NCBI GenBank assembly: GCA_008828725.1
Contig: MEHQ01002765.1
Coordinates: 1 to 64,000 of the forward strand
Direction of reading: 5' to 3'
DNA length: 64,000 nt
Source of the DNA: Saccharina japonica
Lineage: Eukaryota; Sar; Phaeophyceae; Laminariales; Laminariaceae
Made by a program: the position numbers and the translations under genes. Shown here one piece after another: positions 32,266 to 43,381 of the stretch. The notes under the pieces are model-generated. The model was given only the letters and a program-made list of their open reading frames with translations, made no database searches and was not told the DNA's origin. Every line of letters starts with the position of its first letter. Within the stretch, counting starts at the first letter, position 1.

Positions 32266-34189
32266 TACTACTGTAGTAGTGGTAAAATAGCGAGAACGTT
32301 CCGAGCGCGGTCCACATTTCCGATATGCGGACCACAGGTCCTACTGGGCATAATAAGGCAGGGGTAATATTTTGACATAGATAGGGTCCGCAGTACAGGT
32401 CAAGGCCTTCAACACGTATACAAACGTACGATACTCGTATACGTATTTAGTACGTAATACCAAAGGGCAACGCCAGATGGCATCCAATCGGTTGCGCCCA
32501 AAGCAGCTGGTATGAAAAATACATACAAGGACATTATTACACGCACGATGTATGGTATACGAGGGAAGTGTGCCAGCTACCCAAGCTATCACTGAGGCGA
32601 CAGCTCCTATTATAACCATTGCAGTTGTTGGTTGATTCTCGACCTTGTCCCCGTCCCTGCTCGGACTTCGACTTCGAGGCCTTTCGCATGGTCGGGCCCC
32701 TACATATTTCTCGCGGTTACCAGTCAAAACGCCGAAGGCCACCATAATATGTTTAAACCATATACACACATACCCGAATTTCAACCCTGCCGAGACCATC
32801 ACCCAAATTGGCGGAAGCTATATACGCTCACCCGAATTCAGTGTTGCCTGGGATTCTTCTCGACATACATGCTCTAAAGGCACAGACATAGCATACCTTC
32901 TACGACTAGCCGCGGAGCATGCCAGCAGCAATGCCGAACGATAAAGTATTTCGGGTTATATGTTCAGCTTGCAGCCGATGTTGTCGGTTCCAGAACCCCA
33001 CAGCCAAACAAGCTCCGACGACAAACGATAGGAGAGCCTATACCAACTCCAGGCCGGTGAATTGACGTACTGGGAGCTTTCCACACGTACTCCAGGCCGG
33101 TGAATTGACGTTCTGGGTGCTTTCCACACGTAGTATAATAGGTATGTAGTGGTCTGTTTCATACCCGGTATAGCCACCACCCGAGCGAGCCCCATCCCCA
33201 CCCTGACAACACATTCCATGGCAATGTTAACAAACATTAACATTCACCAGCATGTATGTGATACAGCTGATTAGTGGTCTTGAATTTACTGTGCGTTCTC
33301 GTACGAGCACAATCATATATTATGTACAAAGCAAGTTCAAAATACCATGATGACCATCTCAATCACCCTGACGATCGACCGTGATTTTTTTTCTATGCTA
33401 TACGAAGTATACAAGAAGAGTGAAAGAAAACTGCACAACAAGAGACCTGAACAGGCGCAGCAGTAGTAGTAGTAGTGCACAGACTCACCACCGCGGCAGG
33501 AAGCAGACGCCGGAAAGGGGGGATCGCAGTGGATGCGAAGTTGTGCTGTGCCTGTTTGCTGTTCTACGATGCCTTTCTCGGGTTGTCTCGCAGTGTGGGG
33601 CGGGTGTTGGAGGTTGAGATGAAGCAAGGGTGTAAAGAGGCCGTGGGTGATAACAGATATAAAAATACGTACAGCAGTAAGTACTATTAATAGTCGTATA
33701 TATAAAAATATACAAATATTTTCGTGATTGATTTGATTGTTGATAAATTTGTCCGAATGACGAAATTTTTAGTCATAATTAGTAGATCCAAAAGAAACTA
33801 CACGATGTTTTTTAATGCCTAATAATGGCTTTATGGTGATTCTGAACCATATAATTATATTTTTCAACAGGTTCCGGCGCAGGGTTCGCGAATCATGGAA
33901 TGGTACCTTGTTTCGCTTATCCTATCATCATGCAACGGTTCCGTTCCCCCACACGCTCTTTCAGGTGTTGCGTACCGCACAACGCGACTGTCACCTGCGA
34001 TAACAGCAGCTGTGTTCCACTACATACAGAGGTGAGTTGTGCGCCTATTTGAATACCCGGGCCCCCCGCTTCAAGACCACATCAGAGCCTAAAAACAAAA
34101 GTACATCCGCTTGTCACGAGCAAACTTACAAGAAAATACATGTACTACTGTATATATAATACTTATTGCTTACGTACCATGAGAATGTT
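32266..34189. other. Stretch without recognised gene
   Basis: Only scattered short ORFs. A GTA trinucleotide run lies at about 33462-33477. The interval 33660-33860 is strongly AT-rich. Confidence 0.35.
33046..33131. repeat. 43-bp tandem duplication
   Basis: ACTCCAGGCCGGTGAATTGA begins at 33046 and again at 33089, each continuing CGT(A/T)CTGGG and CTTTCCACACGTA. Two substitutions separate the units. Confidence 0.85.
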
Positions 34190-34318
34190 CGTCAGGTACG
34201 TAAGCAACTGTAGTTTCTACCAAAACCTGATTTGTTTGGTGAGGTACAAAGCTCCTCATGGGACCACCCTCCGAAACAACATCGTGCACCTGCATGCAGG
34301 CTACCGTAGTATGCGTCC
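34190..34318 (+). mobile_element. MITE-A right-half fragment
   Basis: GTGAGGTACAAAGCTCCTCA, GACCACCCTCCGAAACAACA and a right end CTACCGTAGTATGCGTCC, matching the right half of plus-orientation copies. A CTGCATGCAGG insertion sits in the terminal repeat, as in the copy at 4670. Confidence 0.65.
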
Positions 34319-35399
34319 GATGGGCTTAATTGACACCGGAGGCAGGGGCGTCCAGAAAAAAATAAAACGACACACCACACCCCCAGAGGTAGAAATAGAA
34401 CACCGTTGCAACCGTTGTGATCACACGATGAAATAATAAAATGAGAAAAAATATATATCCTTATTTTCATTTTTTTCACTTGGTTTTAGTAACCCCCTAA
34501 CGAACAAAAAATTCTGTGAGATGTCGAAAAAACAAAATCGACCACCCTCGCCGGAGGACACATATTTTGGAGGTGGCAATGTTCCGAGCTTACGAGGCTT
34601 TAGGTGTTTACCAATTTTTCCGCCGAAATATAAAAATGAAAAGAAAAGTGAAGAAACTAACTGAAATGTACGTAGGGGTTGTATGTGATACATTCTACGT
34701 GCTGCGTATCGACGCCAAACAACAGGCACCACAACAACCAGCAAACCCACTACGTAAAGCAGCAGTACACAGCCGCCAAAAGACAACCCCTGTAACCAAG
34801 GTACAATGACTCGACCCCACCAGCGTAACAGACTTCTGCGATTCCCAATAGGATATATATCTTACGTACTGCTGTATTTATGGATGTAGCGCGGAATATC
34901 ACGGATGAGGGTGTCCCCAAAGAGCATCGTAATTGAGGGCGGGTCTCACCGTTTTTTTTACCCCGTTAGAAGCTGGAACGATTGAAATGAAACGAGAGAC
35001 TTTCCGTGGCCGTTTATGTCCGATGTGGATTGGGGAATTCTGGGCAGCGCACCGAACATATACCTTACGAGTACGTAGAGTAAATACCCTTACTGAGACC
35101 CTTTGCGGCGGACTCCAACAACTGGCTTATGCGGCGGGAGGTACGTCTTGATTTACTTTGACCTAATTGGAACGATTGGAATGGACCGACATCGTACGTT
35201 TTCATCTATCATGGTCCGTTTATAACCGATTATTGAATTGCGATATTTCGTGTGGGGACCACTATGGCGGGCTATCTTTGTTTTTTTGTTGTTAAATAAT
35301 ACTACAGCGCAGTACAAAGTGGAAGATTGAACGAAGGAATTTTGAAGGGGTGGTAAAGAAAAAGAAAAATAGCAGGGTGGTGTTTGGTAGTTTTCCCGT
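34319..35399. other. Stretch without recognised gene
   Basis: No gene called. GACCACTATGGCGGGCTA followed by a T run and AATAATACTACAG (35258-35310) recurs at 39672-39735 (GACCACTATGGTGGGCTA), a short dispersed repeat of unknown class. Confidence 0.4.
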
Positions 35400-35580
35400 C
35401 GTTGTTTTACCGCCCTGGTGGACGGTCCCGGTATTTTGGCGGTTTACCGTCATACTTTGGTGTTACCGTCTACCGCCAAGGGCAAACCGTAAAAAAACGA
35501 AATACCGTCTACCGCTAACAAATTACCGTCATGTTTCATTACCGCCGAAACATGACCGGCTTATTTCGTGTTACCGATTT
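35400..35580. repeat. ACCGYC-rich tract
   Basis: TACCGTC, TACCGCC and their complements recur about a dozen times in 180 bases at irregular spacing, including the pair CCGTCTACCGCCAAGGGC and CCGTCTACCGCTAACAAA. It merges into the regular 30-bp array downstream, which may have arisen from it. Confidence 0.65.
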
Positions 35581-35584
35581 TCAC

Positions 35585-35740
35585 CCTAAAATTACCACCA
35601 ACCCTAGACACCGCCAAGAAAACACCGTCAACACTGGATACCGCCAAGAAAGTACCGCCAACACTGGATACCGCCCAGAAAGTACCGCCTTCACTGGATA
35701 CCGCCCAACAGTCACCGCCAGTACTGGATACCGCGCAAAC
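35585..35740 (+). repeat. 30-bp tandem array, open in one frame
   Basis: Four full units and one partial unit of TACCGCC(A/C)(A)GAAAGTACC..CACTGGA, period exactly 30 from 35611. The period is a multiple of three and one frame reads repeats of the type DTAKKVPPTL. The surrounding ORF (to 35771) is short and no protein family is recognised; a decayed repeat-protein gene is possible. Confidence 0.75.
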
Positions 35741-35814
35741 TTGCCGGGTATTCTTTGTTTTTGTTCTTTGATTTTGTTAATGTTTTGAAAGCTGTGCTAT
35801 GTGGGTGGTCTTGT

Positions 35815-35965
35815 CTTCACATGAAACCCGTTATTTCTACTCAACCACATCAGGACACCCAGTGCCTTTCCTGATTTCTAATCCAAGAGAGATACAAATG
35901 ATGTGGTCACAGACTGAAACAGATAAAAATAAAATAAAAAAGCAAATTAATGAAGTAGTGAAAGA
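35815..35965 (+). repeat. Left copy of a 150-bp inverted repeat around the LINE
   Basis: TTCTACTCAACCACATCAGG, ACACCCAGTGCC, TGTGGTCACAGACTGAAACA and GCAAATTAATGAAG recur in reverse complement at 39205-39395. Between the two lie the LINE and its 3' flank. Class unknown. Confidence 0.7.
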
Positions 35966-36019
35966 GGTACCACCCCCGCTACGTCGCACACACACGCGGG
36001 TGGTGCGAGAACGCTGAAA

Positions 36020-38660
36020 CCGGAGCTGCCTTCACAATAGCATGGGATGCGACGGATGATGCCCGACGATCCATGCGTATTAAGAAGGACAAAACTGCGT
36101 GGAAGACGCTGAGGACGGCGTGCGCGAATCTGCGAGGGGTGATTGACGCAGGATTACATGCCTACTTCGATGAGCATCTCGCTGAAACAGAGAGACTCCT
36201 GGCTGCCAACGATTAACGGGGCTTCTACAAGCACCTGAAGGGCACGGTGGGGTTGGACGGTCGAAAAGCGAGAAGCGATCAGTTCATCATGGACGAGGAT
36301 GGCACGCTACTAAGGGACAAGGTGCGCATGTTTGAACGTTGAGCGGGGTTTTAGGCACTCTTCTGACGGGGACATCGCCTAATCTTGACCCAACCATCAG
36401 CGCCCTATTTCCTCAGCTACCGTTGGCACCATCGCTTGGAGATGAACCGACCATGGATGACATGGCCGCGGTAGTCTGGGGAATGCCAAACTGGAAAGCG
36501 GTCGGACCAGATCCCCTTCCGGCCGAGTTGCTGTAACTGGACCACCCCGAATTCACCCGGTACCTACACAATTTGCTTCTCAATGTGTGGAGAACGGGTG
36601 ACGTCCCCCAGCAATGGAAATATGCGACCATTAAGGTCCTTCATAAAAAGAAGGATCGATCCGATTGCAACAACTACCGAGGGATTTCGCTTGTTGCCCA
36701 TTCAGGCAACGTATTGCTGGAAAATGGTCGCGTCACGTCTCAGCAGTTACTGCGAGGCCGAAGGGATACTCCCCGAGGAAGTGTGCGGCTTTCGCCCAGC
36801 ACGATCAACAGTCGACATGCTATTCGTCGTGCGTCGACTGCAAGAACTCGGACGAGCCAAACAAATCCCGCTGTATATGTGCTTCATTGACCTGCAGAAG
36901 GCTTATGACTCCGTCGACCGAGAGTTGTTGTGGGTGGTACTCGCACGCTTCGGCATGCCAGAGAAGATTTGTTGACCGTTATCCGCCAATTCCACGAAGG
37001 CATGCAAGCTCGCGTGCGTATGGATGACGGTGAACACTCTGAATGGTTCGATGTCACTGAGAGACTGCGGCAAGGATGTGTGCTGTCACCGCGTCTGTTC
37101 AATGTCTTCTTCGCTGCTGTGATACACGCCGTACTGATACGCTTCAGTGAGGACCCAGATATCTTGAGAGACCTGGTTCAACTCGAGGAGGACTTCGGGG
37201 GGGACGGAGTGAGGAAGGGCCCACTAGCACGTGTACGGAGAGCAATATGGGGTATGTTGTACGCCGACGATGCAGGCATTGTGTCTAAATCGGCGGAAGG
37301 GATTGCGAAGATGATTACCGTTATTGTGACCGTGTTCGAAGCAGCTGGTCTCACCGTATCCGTAAAGAAAACGGAGACTATGCTACTGCGGACACCAAAC
37401 CAAGCACTCCGGGCCTCACCGCTCGTCATCGAAGCAGCGGGCCAGAGGTATAAACATATGATGCAGTTTTTGTACCTTGGTGGTCTTATCGTCGCAAGCG
37501 CGGATATTATGCCAAAATCAAACGACGCATCCGACTCGCATGGGCATGCTACAATCGGTTCAAGCAGGAGCTGTACAATATGGAGGATGCCCCGTTCACT
37601 CTAAAGGTGCGCATGCTAAAGGCCGAGGTGATGGAGACACTGCTGTACAGGTGTGTGAGCTCAGCACCGGAAACGCACCGACCATATCATGTCGTATGCC
37701 AAGGCTCTTAAGAAGGCACAATGCGAGAGCGTTGAAACGACCATCCGCAAACGACGCCTCAACTTTGCGGGGGTCGTACAGCGCACGACCAGTGAGCGGA
37801 TGACCAGGCGGGTGATGTTTGGGACGATTGTCGGTCGGACGAACCCGGGACCTGGCCGACCAGAAAGTAATTGGGCACAATGTCCAGCATATGACCTCAA
37901 GGTTTTCAAGCGACAGAGGGCTCCACAGAAAGCTCGTCTTTACTGTTCGGAGCAGAGACGGTACGATGGCCGAGGGCGGCTAAGAAGAGCGGGGTGTGGT
38001 ATCGGGGGGTGGGCGAGGCGATGGACCATTTGATGGCGAGGTGGCACAGGGCCGAAGCGGAGAGGAGCTGGCTACGGCATGCAGCTGAGGACGCCAAAAG
38101 AGGCGACCAGGAGAGGGGGGGGGGGGGGGGTGTACTCATGTTGTGCACGGCCGTAGTCATATGACCATAGACCCTCGCATCCCTACAATGCCGCGGACGG
38201 AGCGCGTTTGGTTTTCACCAACCAGGCAGACATTGCTTGCACCAAGCGCGAAACGCCGTGAGGAATTGGGCGAGTCGCATGGAGGGTGAGCTGCGTCCTG
38301 CTAAGAACCGCCTCTGAGGCGGACTTGCATATGGACGACAGCTTCATTGAGTTAATTTAATTTCTGGTGTGGCCACTTCCGGAGACAGCAATGGGTTTTA
38401 CTATGTAACTGCCTCGCGGACGCCTTACCATATTAACACTACGTGAAACGACCATTCCCCTTGTGCGCGAGCAAAGGTTCTCCACCCCGCACAAATGATC
38501 TACTCGACCGCCAGCTTTGGTGACCGCCAAAAAAAAAAAAAAAACAAAAAAAAAACCGGCACCCTGGTTCTCTAGCTCACGCAGCGAGTGGCGTGTTTTA
38601 CAGCGTCGTTGCCAACCGACGCCAACCCAACCTATAAATATATCATATATTTATAGGGGG
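36020..38660 (+). mobile_element. Broken LINE (non-LTR retrotransposon) with reverse transcriptase
   Basis: The coding part runs from about 36020 to 38130. Recognisable segments in order: DEDGTLLRDK and NWKAVGPDPLPAELL (N-terminal RT region), [20 protein letters not shown] and [45 protein letters not shown] (first catalytic Asp), [17 protein letters not shown], and the catalytic box YADD at about 37260-37271 followed by [13 protein letters not shown] and FLYLGG. C-terminal motifs SYAKALKKAQCESVETTIRK and RRLNFAG follow. The 5' end, including any endonuclease, is missing. In-frame stops near 36214, 36343 and 36534 and frame changes near 36710 and 36975 make it inactive. The ORF runs into a poly-G (38113-38130), then a 530-bp 3' region ending CGACGCCAACCCAACC plus TATAAATATATC. 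Clade not assigned. Confidence 0.9.
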
Positions 38661-39204
38661 GGGGGGGGGGAGGGGGGGGGCAGGGCGACGTACTGATACA
38701 GCTGTCGACGAATGCAGAAACGAAATTGTAGATCGTGCGGCAAGGTATCGGCTCGACTAGTCCTTGAATTCTATTATTTGTTTCCTGTTGATTTTTTCAC
38801 TGGGGGGGGCGCGGCAGAGGTAGTACCGGTTCTTGACACCGTTTTTGTTTTTAATAGTGGGAATGAGATGGCAGAAGGTGTGACATGGTCCCCGTATCGG
38901 GAGGCGGGAACTTGTTATTACCATCGCCTCGAGCTTGCCTTGAGAACGATTTTTCTCTTTCCCTCTCTCGTGTCTCCTTTCGTGTTTGTTTTGTCTTGTT
39001 CTCCCTTTGTTTCCACCCTATGCCGGTGTCTTCCTCTTTTTCGTGCTGCGTCGCCCGTGCAGCAGTTATCTGTTCCTCTTGGGCACGTGTGCTGTTTTTC
39101 TAGGGACGTTTCTGCCTTCCTGCGTCATTTGTATTCTGGTTAATTTCATAATTCGTTTATTTGTCTTACTGTTCTTATTTTTTCGTTCGGCTCGTGTCGT
39201 TGTG
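38661..39204. other. Stretch without recognised gene
   Basis: Poly-G run at about 38657-38681 directly after the LINE end, then T/C-rich sequence. Frames at 38712-39225 are hydrophobic because of the pyrimidine-rich composition; no gene is called. Confidence 0.4.
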
Positions 39205-39395
39205 TGCTCGTACCAGGTACGTTAAGCATCTCACTTGCTTTACCCATTAATTTGCGTTTATGTTGTTTGTTTTTTTTCTGTTTCACAGTCTGTGACCACA
39301 TAATTTGTATCCCTCTAGGATTGGGAATCAGGACAGGCACTGGGTGTACAGATGTGGTTGAGTAGAACTAACGAGTTTAATGTGAAGGCAACAGC
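39205..39395 (-). repeat. Right copy of the 150-bp inverted repeat around the LINE
   Basis: Reverse complement of 35815-35965, with TGTGACCACATAATTTGTAT, GGACAGGCACTGGGTGTAC and GATGTGGTTGAGTAGAACTA as landmarks. Similarity is high but not perfect (indels in the A/T-rich part). Confidence 0.7.
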
Positions 39396-39439
39396 AACAA
39401 CAACAACAGCAGAAGGGTAAACACAGGAGTTTCATTTTT

Positions 39440-39668
39440 TTTGTTTCTCCACCTTTCCTTCTGCGGTGCTTGCCTTATTATTTTTTTATTGCGAGAAGGG
39501 TTCAGCCGTCCCTTTCCCTCGTCGACATTTAATCGAATAGTGTTCATTCACGAAAAAGGTATCGCTTTCTACTGCCAAATTGCGAAAATTTCACTCCGGA
39601 CAGGTTAGAAACCGTGACTTGGCCGTCAGAAGGTGTACGGGGTTACCAACTGACCCACTGGGGCGACC
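39440..39668 (-). mobile_element. tRNA-derived SINE, diverged
   Basis: Minus-strand head GGTCGCCCCAGTGGGTCAGT with TTGGTAACC, as in the other SINEs, and a body word TTGCGAGAAGGGTTCAGCC. The B-box is eroded and the 3' body shortened. Confidence 0.65.
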
Positions 39669-39739
39669 ATGTGACCACTATGGTGGGCTAAAACGTTTTT
39701 TTTTGTTTATTGTCGAATAATGTAACACTACAGACGTAA

Positions 39740-39870
39740 AAACATTGATGTACGGCGTCCCCGGTAGAATGACAGGTGAGTCTAGTCCCTGTTTGAGTCA
39801 TGCTCGTGGGTTCGATCCCCCCCGAGTGCATGCTCGTACGTAGTGACTTCTTCTCGCAAACAAAATACAG
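39740..39870 (+). mobile_element. tRNA-derived SINE head, plus orientation
   Basis: GTCCCCGGTAGAATGACAGG (A-box-like) and a good B-box GTGGGTTCGATCCCC at 39806-39820, then GAGTGCATGCTCGTACG and TTCTTCTCGCAAAC, which match the complement of 32155-32215 in another SINE. It is arranged head to head with the SINE at 39440. Confidence 0.65.
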
Positions 39871-40378
39871 GTATTGGGTACCTAATGGGTACATAACATT
39901 TTTTGCATGTCAATTTTTCTATTTTATTGGGAAAAGCCGGCAGTAAATGGGAGAGGTAGCGGGGGATAGATGCATGTATATATAACATATGTACGTATAC
40001 ATATATAGAACCCATAGCATGTTAAGCAATATATAAAAAATCAAATCAAAAGCAGTGAGAGCGAAGAGGATATTTATTTGTAATACACACAGACAGGTTG
40101 TGTTTTCATGCATGCAGTAACATTGAGCTCGACCACCCAGAAAGCTGTTATTTTGTAGTCAGTCGCTGATCCACGATCAGATCCCCATTCCAGTCCCCCC
40201 GTTGATCAGAGCGTGCTGACGAAGGAGAGATCGTTGTTACACGTACATATTCCTTATTCACGGTGCATGTGAGTAGTAAACTCTGCCCTGGGCACGATCG
40301 CCGTACCAGGGTAATAAGCATGTATATATTGTACCAGCACATATATATATATATATACGAGTACTACTACTACCGCTG
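39871..40378. other. Stretch without recognised gene
   Basis: AT-rich with TATATA runs at 39975-40010 and 40341-40358. No gene recognised. Confidence 0.4.
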
Positions 40379-40521
40379 TACAGTACCGGCCCGCTCATAA
40401 GAAACCAGAAATCGGGCTTAGGCTAGCTTCAGTATAATAGGTGTCGACTTTCATATTTCCCCCGTAATGTTAGGGCTGAGTTTCTTGTAAGGCACGTTCT
40501 TATGAGAGGGCCGGTAGTGTA
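40379..40521. mobile_element. MITE-H, short copy
   Basis: TACAGTACCGGCCCGCTCAT with AAGAAA at the left; TTCTTATGAGAGGGCCGGTA with GTGTA at the right, giving inverted ends of about 25 bp. TA at both outer edges fits a Tc1/mariner-type duplication. It lacks about 40 internal bases present in the copies at 54218 and 59158. Confidence 0.82.
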
Positions 40522-40734
40522 CTCGTACACGCAAACGATTGTCCACCTGACAATACGCGAAGAAGGAGTTATCCAGAAGAACGGGTCTTAGATTTTTGCA
40601 GTCAGGCGTTCGAGTAGTGCACTTGAAACCACAGCTGCTCTTTTGTCTTCCTCGCCTATTACTAGAGAACGCTCTAGCGGGCAGTGCGTAAACCCCAAAG
40701 GTCCGGACCAAGAACCGATGCCGTCACCCGCGAA

Positions 40735-40788
40735 TTTGGAGAAAAACTGCTTGGAATTAGTGTGGGGCACTTTTTCAGTCCTGGGTCT
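40735..40788. mobile_element. MITE-B fragment
   Basis: TTTGGAGAAAAACTGCTTGG, AATTAGTGTGGGGCAC and TTTTTCAGTCCTGG match the right part of MITE-B. Ends not preserved. Confidence 0.55.
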
Positions 40789-41034
40789 CACCGGAATGAC
40801 TAACGTTCGACGCTCGTTGTGGTCATCCGACTAAATTTTTCATGTCTGGGATGCCTACTACTGATGCAGGGTATTCATGTCCTGTGCGCACCCCTTGAGG
40901 AAGTTCAACTTTAGGCTGAAGGGCACGACGGCGAGGTTAGTCACTTTTGCTCCTTGGTTCTCCATATTTAGAACACGATTTTGCACTGCTGTTTTTACGC
41001 TTTTTTTGTTCAAGTTAGGTTCTTGGTCAAAGCA

Positions 41035-41215
41035 CGTTTTCTTTTCTTTTTTTTCCGTCCCATTATATTGTCTTCGCAAAATTGTCCCTCTCCCTTCACA
41101 GTCGTAACTCAAATCTGCTGGAGTCACAAAGCAGTATCTTCTCCCTCTTCCCCACTACGGTTCGAGCCTTGCTTTTAATCGCGCGGAAGGGTCATCATCG
41201 CGCAGTTTTCCCAGG
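41035..41215 (-). mobile_element. SINE 3' body fragment
   Basis: GTCGTAACTCAAATCTGCTG, CTTCCCCACTACGGTTCGAG and TTTAATCGCGCGGAAGGGTC match the bodies of the SINEs at 26515, 31905 and 59466. The tRNA-like head is missing. Confidence 0.65.
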
Positions 41216-41671
41216 CGAAAAAAGTAGCGCCACGATCTTCTGAATACATGAACAGCCCACCCGCGCACAGAAGTCCGGTCCTCCACCAATGTGCTGCAGA
41301 TAACGTGGCTACCCATCGCTGCACCTCTTCCTACGGCAGGCGCCGTCCTTCGAGCCAGCCTCTCCTCCTGTCCCGACATTCCCCGTCAGGTCGTCGTTAC
41401 CACCGCCAATATCACGGCGCCGCCGTTCTCTTCCAGTGCCCGTCGGACGCATGCTACGGTAGCGGTGCATCGTGCACTTTCTGTGCGTGGCCACCAGAGG
41501 AGCTCTATACCGCAACCCCAAAAACTGATTATGGAGTCAAACAAAGGTGTTATTAATAGCCCGATGAACCATCCCATGGCCCAAGTATAGAATAAAACGT
41601 ATTTAAACACAAGACTTAAAAAAACCGGCGGTTTTGGATTAAGGAGGCCCGTCTTTCAGAAACAAAAAACA

Positions 41672-41916
41672 AACGCTACCATAGAGGTGTACCATGTTTT
41701 TTTCTGGGCTCATCACGTGAGGAGCGTTATACCTGACCCAAAAAAAAACAACATGAAGGAAAATAAAAGTGCTGCCGGATGAGAAATATCATGACCGAAG
41801 TATACTTGCAACAGTATTCGTCGCAAAAATGAAAGTCCGAGGAATTTGAGTTAAGGAGCCCGATCGTTCAGATAACGATTCAGCCAAAGAGTGCCACCTC
41901 TATCGTAGCACGCGTC
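41672..41916 (-). mobile_element. MITE-A copy, nested
   Basis: Left end shortened (AAACGCTACCATAGAGG), right end CTCTATCGTAGCACGCGTC. Body close to consensus. Flanks are A-rich, so the target duplication (AAAC/AAAA) is uncertain. Confidence 0.8.
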
Positions 41917-41944
41917 AAAATCAGCCAAAACGTGCTACCTTTAG

Positions 41945-42204
41945 ACGCGTGCTACGATAGAGGTAGCGTTTTTTGCTGACAATTTTTCTGGACGATCGGG
42001 CTCCTTCTTAACCCTAAATCGACGGACTTTCAAATTTCTCGTTATTGCCACATTTTCCATTGCATGCCTATAGCTCATGGGATGGTTGACCGGGTGGCAC
42101 TTTTATTTCCATCGGGAAATCATTTATCTGGTGAGGTGTGTGGAGCTGCTCCTTAGGTGGGGGGCTCAGACAAAACACGGTGCACCTCTATCGTAGCATT
42201 CGCC
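41945..42204 (+). mobile_element. MITE-A inside the terminal repeat of another
   Basis: GACGCGTGCTACGATAGAGG to CTCTATCGTAGCATTCGCC. It splits the right terminal repeat of the outer copy, as the element at 6812 does. Flanks TTTA and TCTA match at three of four positions. Confidence 0.82.
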
Positions 42205-42545
42205 TCTATTGTACCACGCGTCGTCGGTCAGACGGACCTACCGTTGCCGTTGTAAGACACGTGCGGCCTCTCAAGTCAGTCTCGGCCGCAACGCGAAGAG
42301 CACAAAACAAGCCGTAGGTGGAGACCGTGAGTACATACAATCAACGTTCACCTGTGTGGGTCACCTAAATTTTCGTGGCACACCCTGAACTGTTCCTTTC
42401 CGCTTCCCCTGCCCGGTTGCCGTAGACATGGTGTGGCAGCGTTGACGATCGGGATGGCGACTGCGCCGATGCCGCCGCAGGTATGGTTTCTCCGCCTCCC
42501 TTCGCCGTTGGTGTGTCGGAACAAGCGGCTGCAGTGGCGGAGGAG

Positions 42546-42817
42546 GACGCGTGCTACGACAGAAGTGGCACAGTTTGGCTGAAATCCTTTCAGAATCACG
42601 GGGCTCCTTAACTAAAAAATCGTCAGAATTTAATTATTTGTTTTTCGTGTTGCACAATTTTTTGTTTTAAATCTTAATGCCACGGATTTGTTTTAGTCGG
42701 ATACTCGTACGTAACAAAAAGAAATTTCGTTCAGAACCAGCTTTCGGTTGAGGTACAGAGCGCCCCAAGCGACCGCCCTCAGAAACAATACTGTGCACCT
42801 CTACCGTAGCGTGTGTC
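42546..42817 (+). mobile_element. MITE-A copy, full length
   Basis: GACGCGTGCTACGACAGAAG to CTCTACCGTAGCGTGTGTC. GGAG duplicated at 42542-42545 and 42818-42821. Lies in the GC-rich decayed tract. Confidence 0.88.
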
Positions 42818-43381
42818 GGAGGTGTATCGGCGACGCCCCTGCCAGCCGGATCGGTTACGGCGCGGGCAGAGGTACCGGCGAAGATGCCGGCAGCAGTGTC
42901 GGCGGAGGTACCGATGACGTCGTTGGCGAAAGGTTTTCTTCGTGTGAGCCACCGGCGGTACTGACGGCAGTGTCGGTGGCCGAACCTGCTGGCGAAGTCG
43001 ACGACTGCACCGAACAGGAGGGCTCAGGCGCTACAACCGCCTCCGGGGTCAGGAGTAGCGGGTAGGGGCGAAACTACTCTGCGAGTCGAGAGTGGCTCCT
43101 ACGATAACTGTGGGAGTGTCTGGGAGGGCGGTGACGTGTCAAGAGGTGGCGGTGGTGTTCATCCCCTGCGTTTCAGGGTGCGACAGCCTCTCTGAACCCT
43201 GCTGCTGCTATTGCTGCTTTGATGGCGATGATTATGGCGTCGGTGTTAGTGTCGGTGGTTTGTTGCGCTGGCCCCTCTCCGTCTACAGGAAGCGTCTGAC
43301 GCTGTGTCACCGTCTCTGTGGATGCCCGTAAATGCGGCAGGCGACGAAACTTCGGATGTTTGATTTACGGACGGCAAAGGC

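Larger units (their letters stand above)
41446..42222 (-). mobile_element. Outer MITE-A with two nested copies
   Basis: Starts GACGCATGCTACGGTAGCGG, runs to TTTTGGATTAAGGAGGCCCG and TTTCAGAAACAAAA, resumes at 41917 with AAAATCAGCCAAAACGTGCT, and ends CTATTGTACCACGCGTC after the second insertion. GTCG duplicated at 41442-41445 and 42223-42226. Confidence 0.87.

Noticed and set aside
38712-39225. Hydrophobic frames after the LINE
   Set aside because: Phe/Leu/Cys-rich only because the sequence is T/C-rich; overlapping frames are equally hydrophobic and none has a recognisable start or motif.
35815-39395. Long terminal repeats of a retroelement around the LINE
   Set aside because: The two flanking copies are inverted, not direct, and only about 150 bp, and no gag-, protease- or integrase-like sequence is visible between them.
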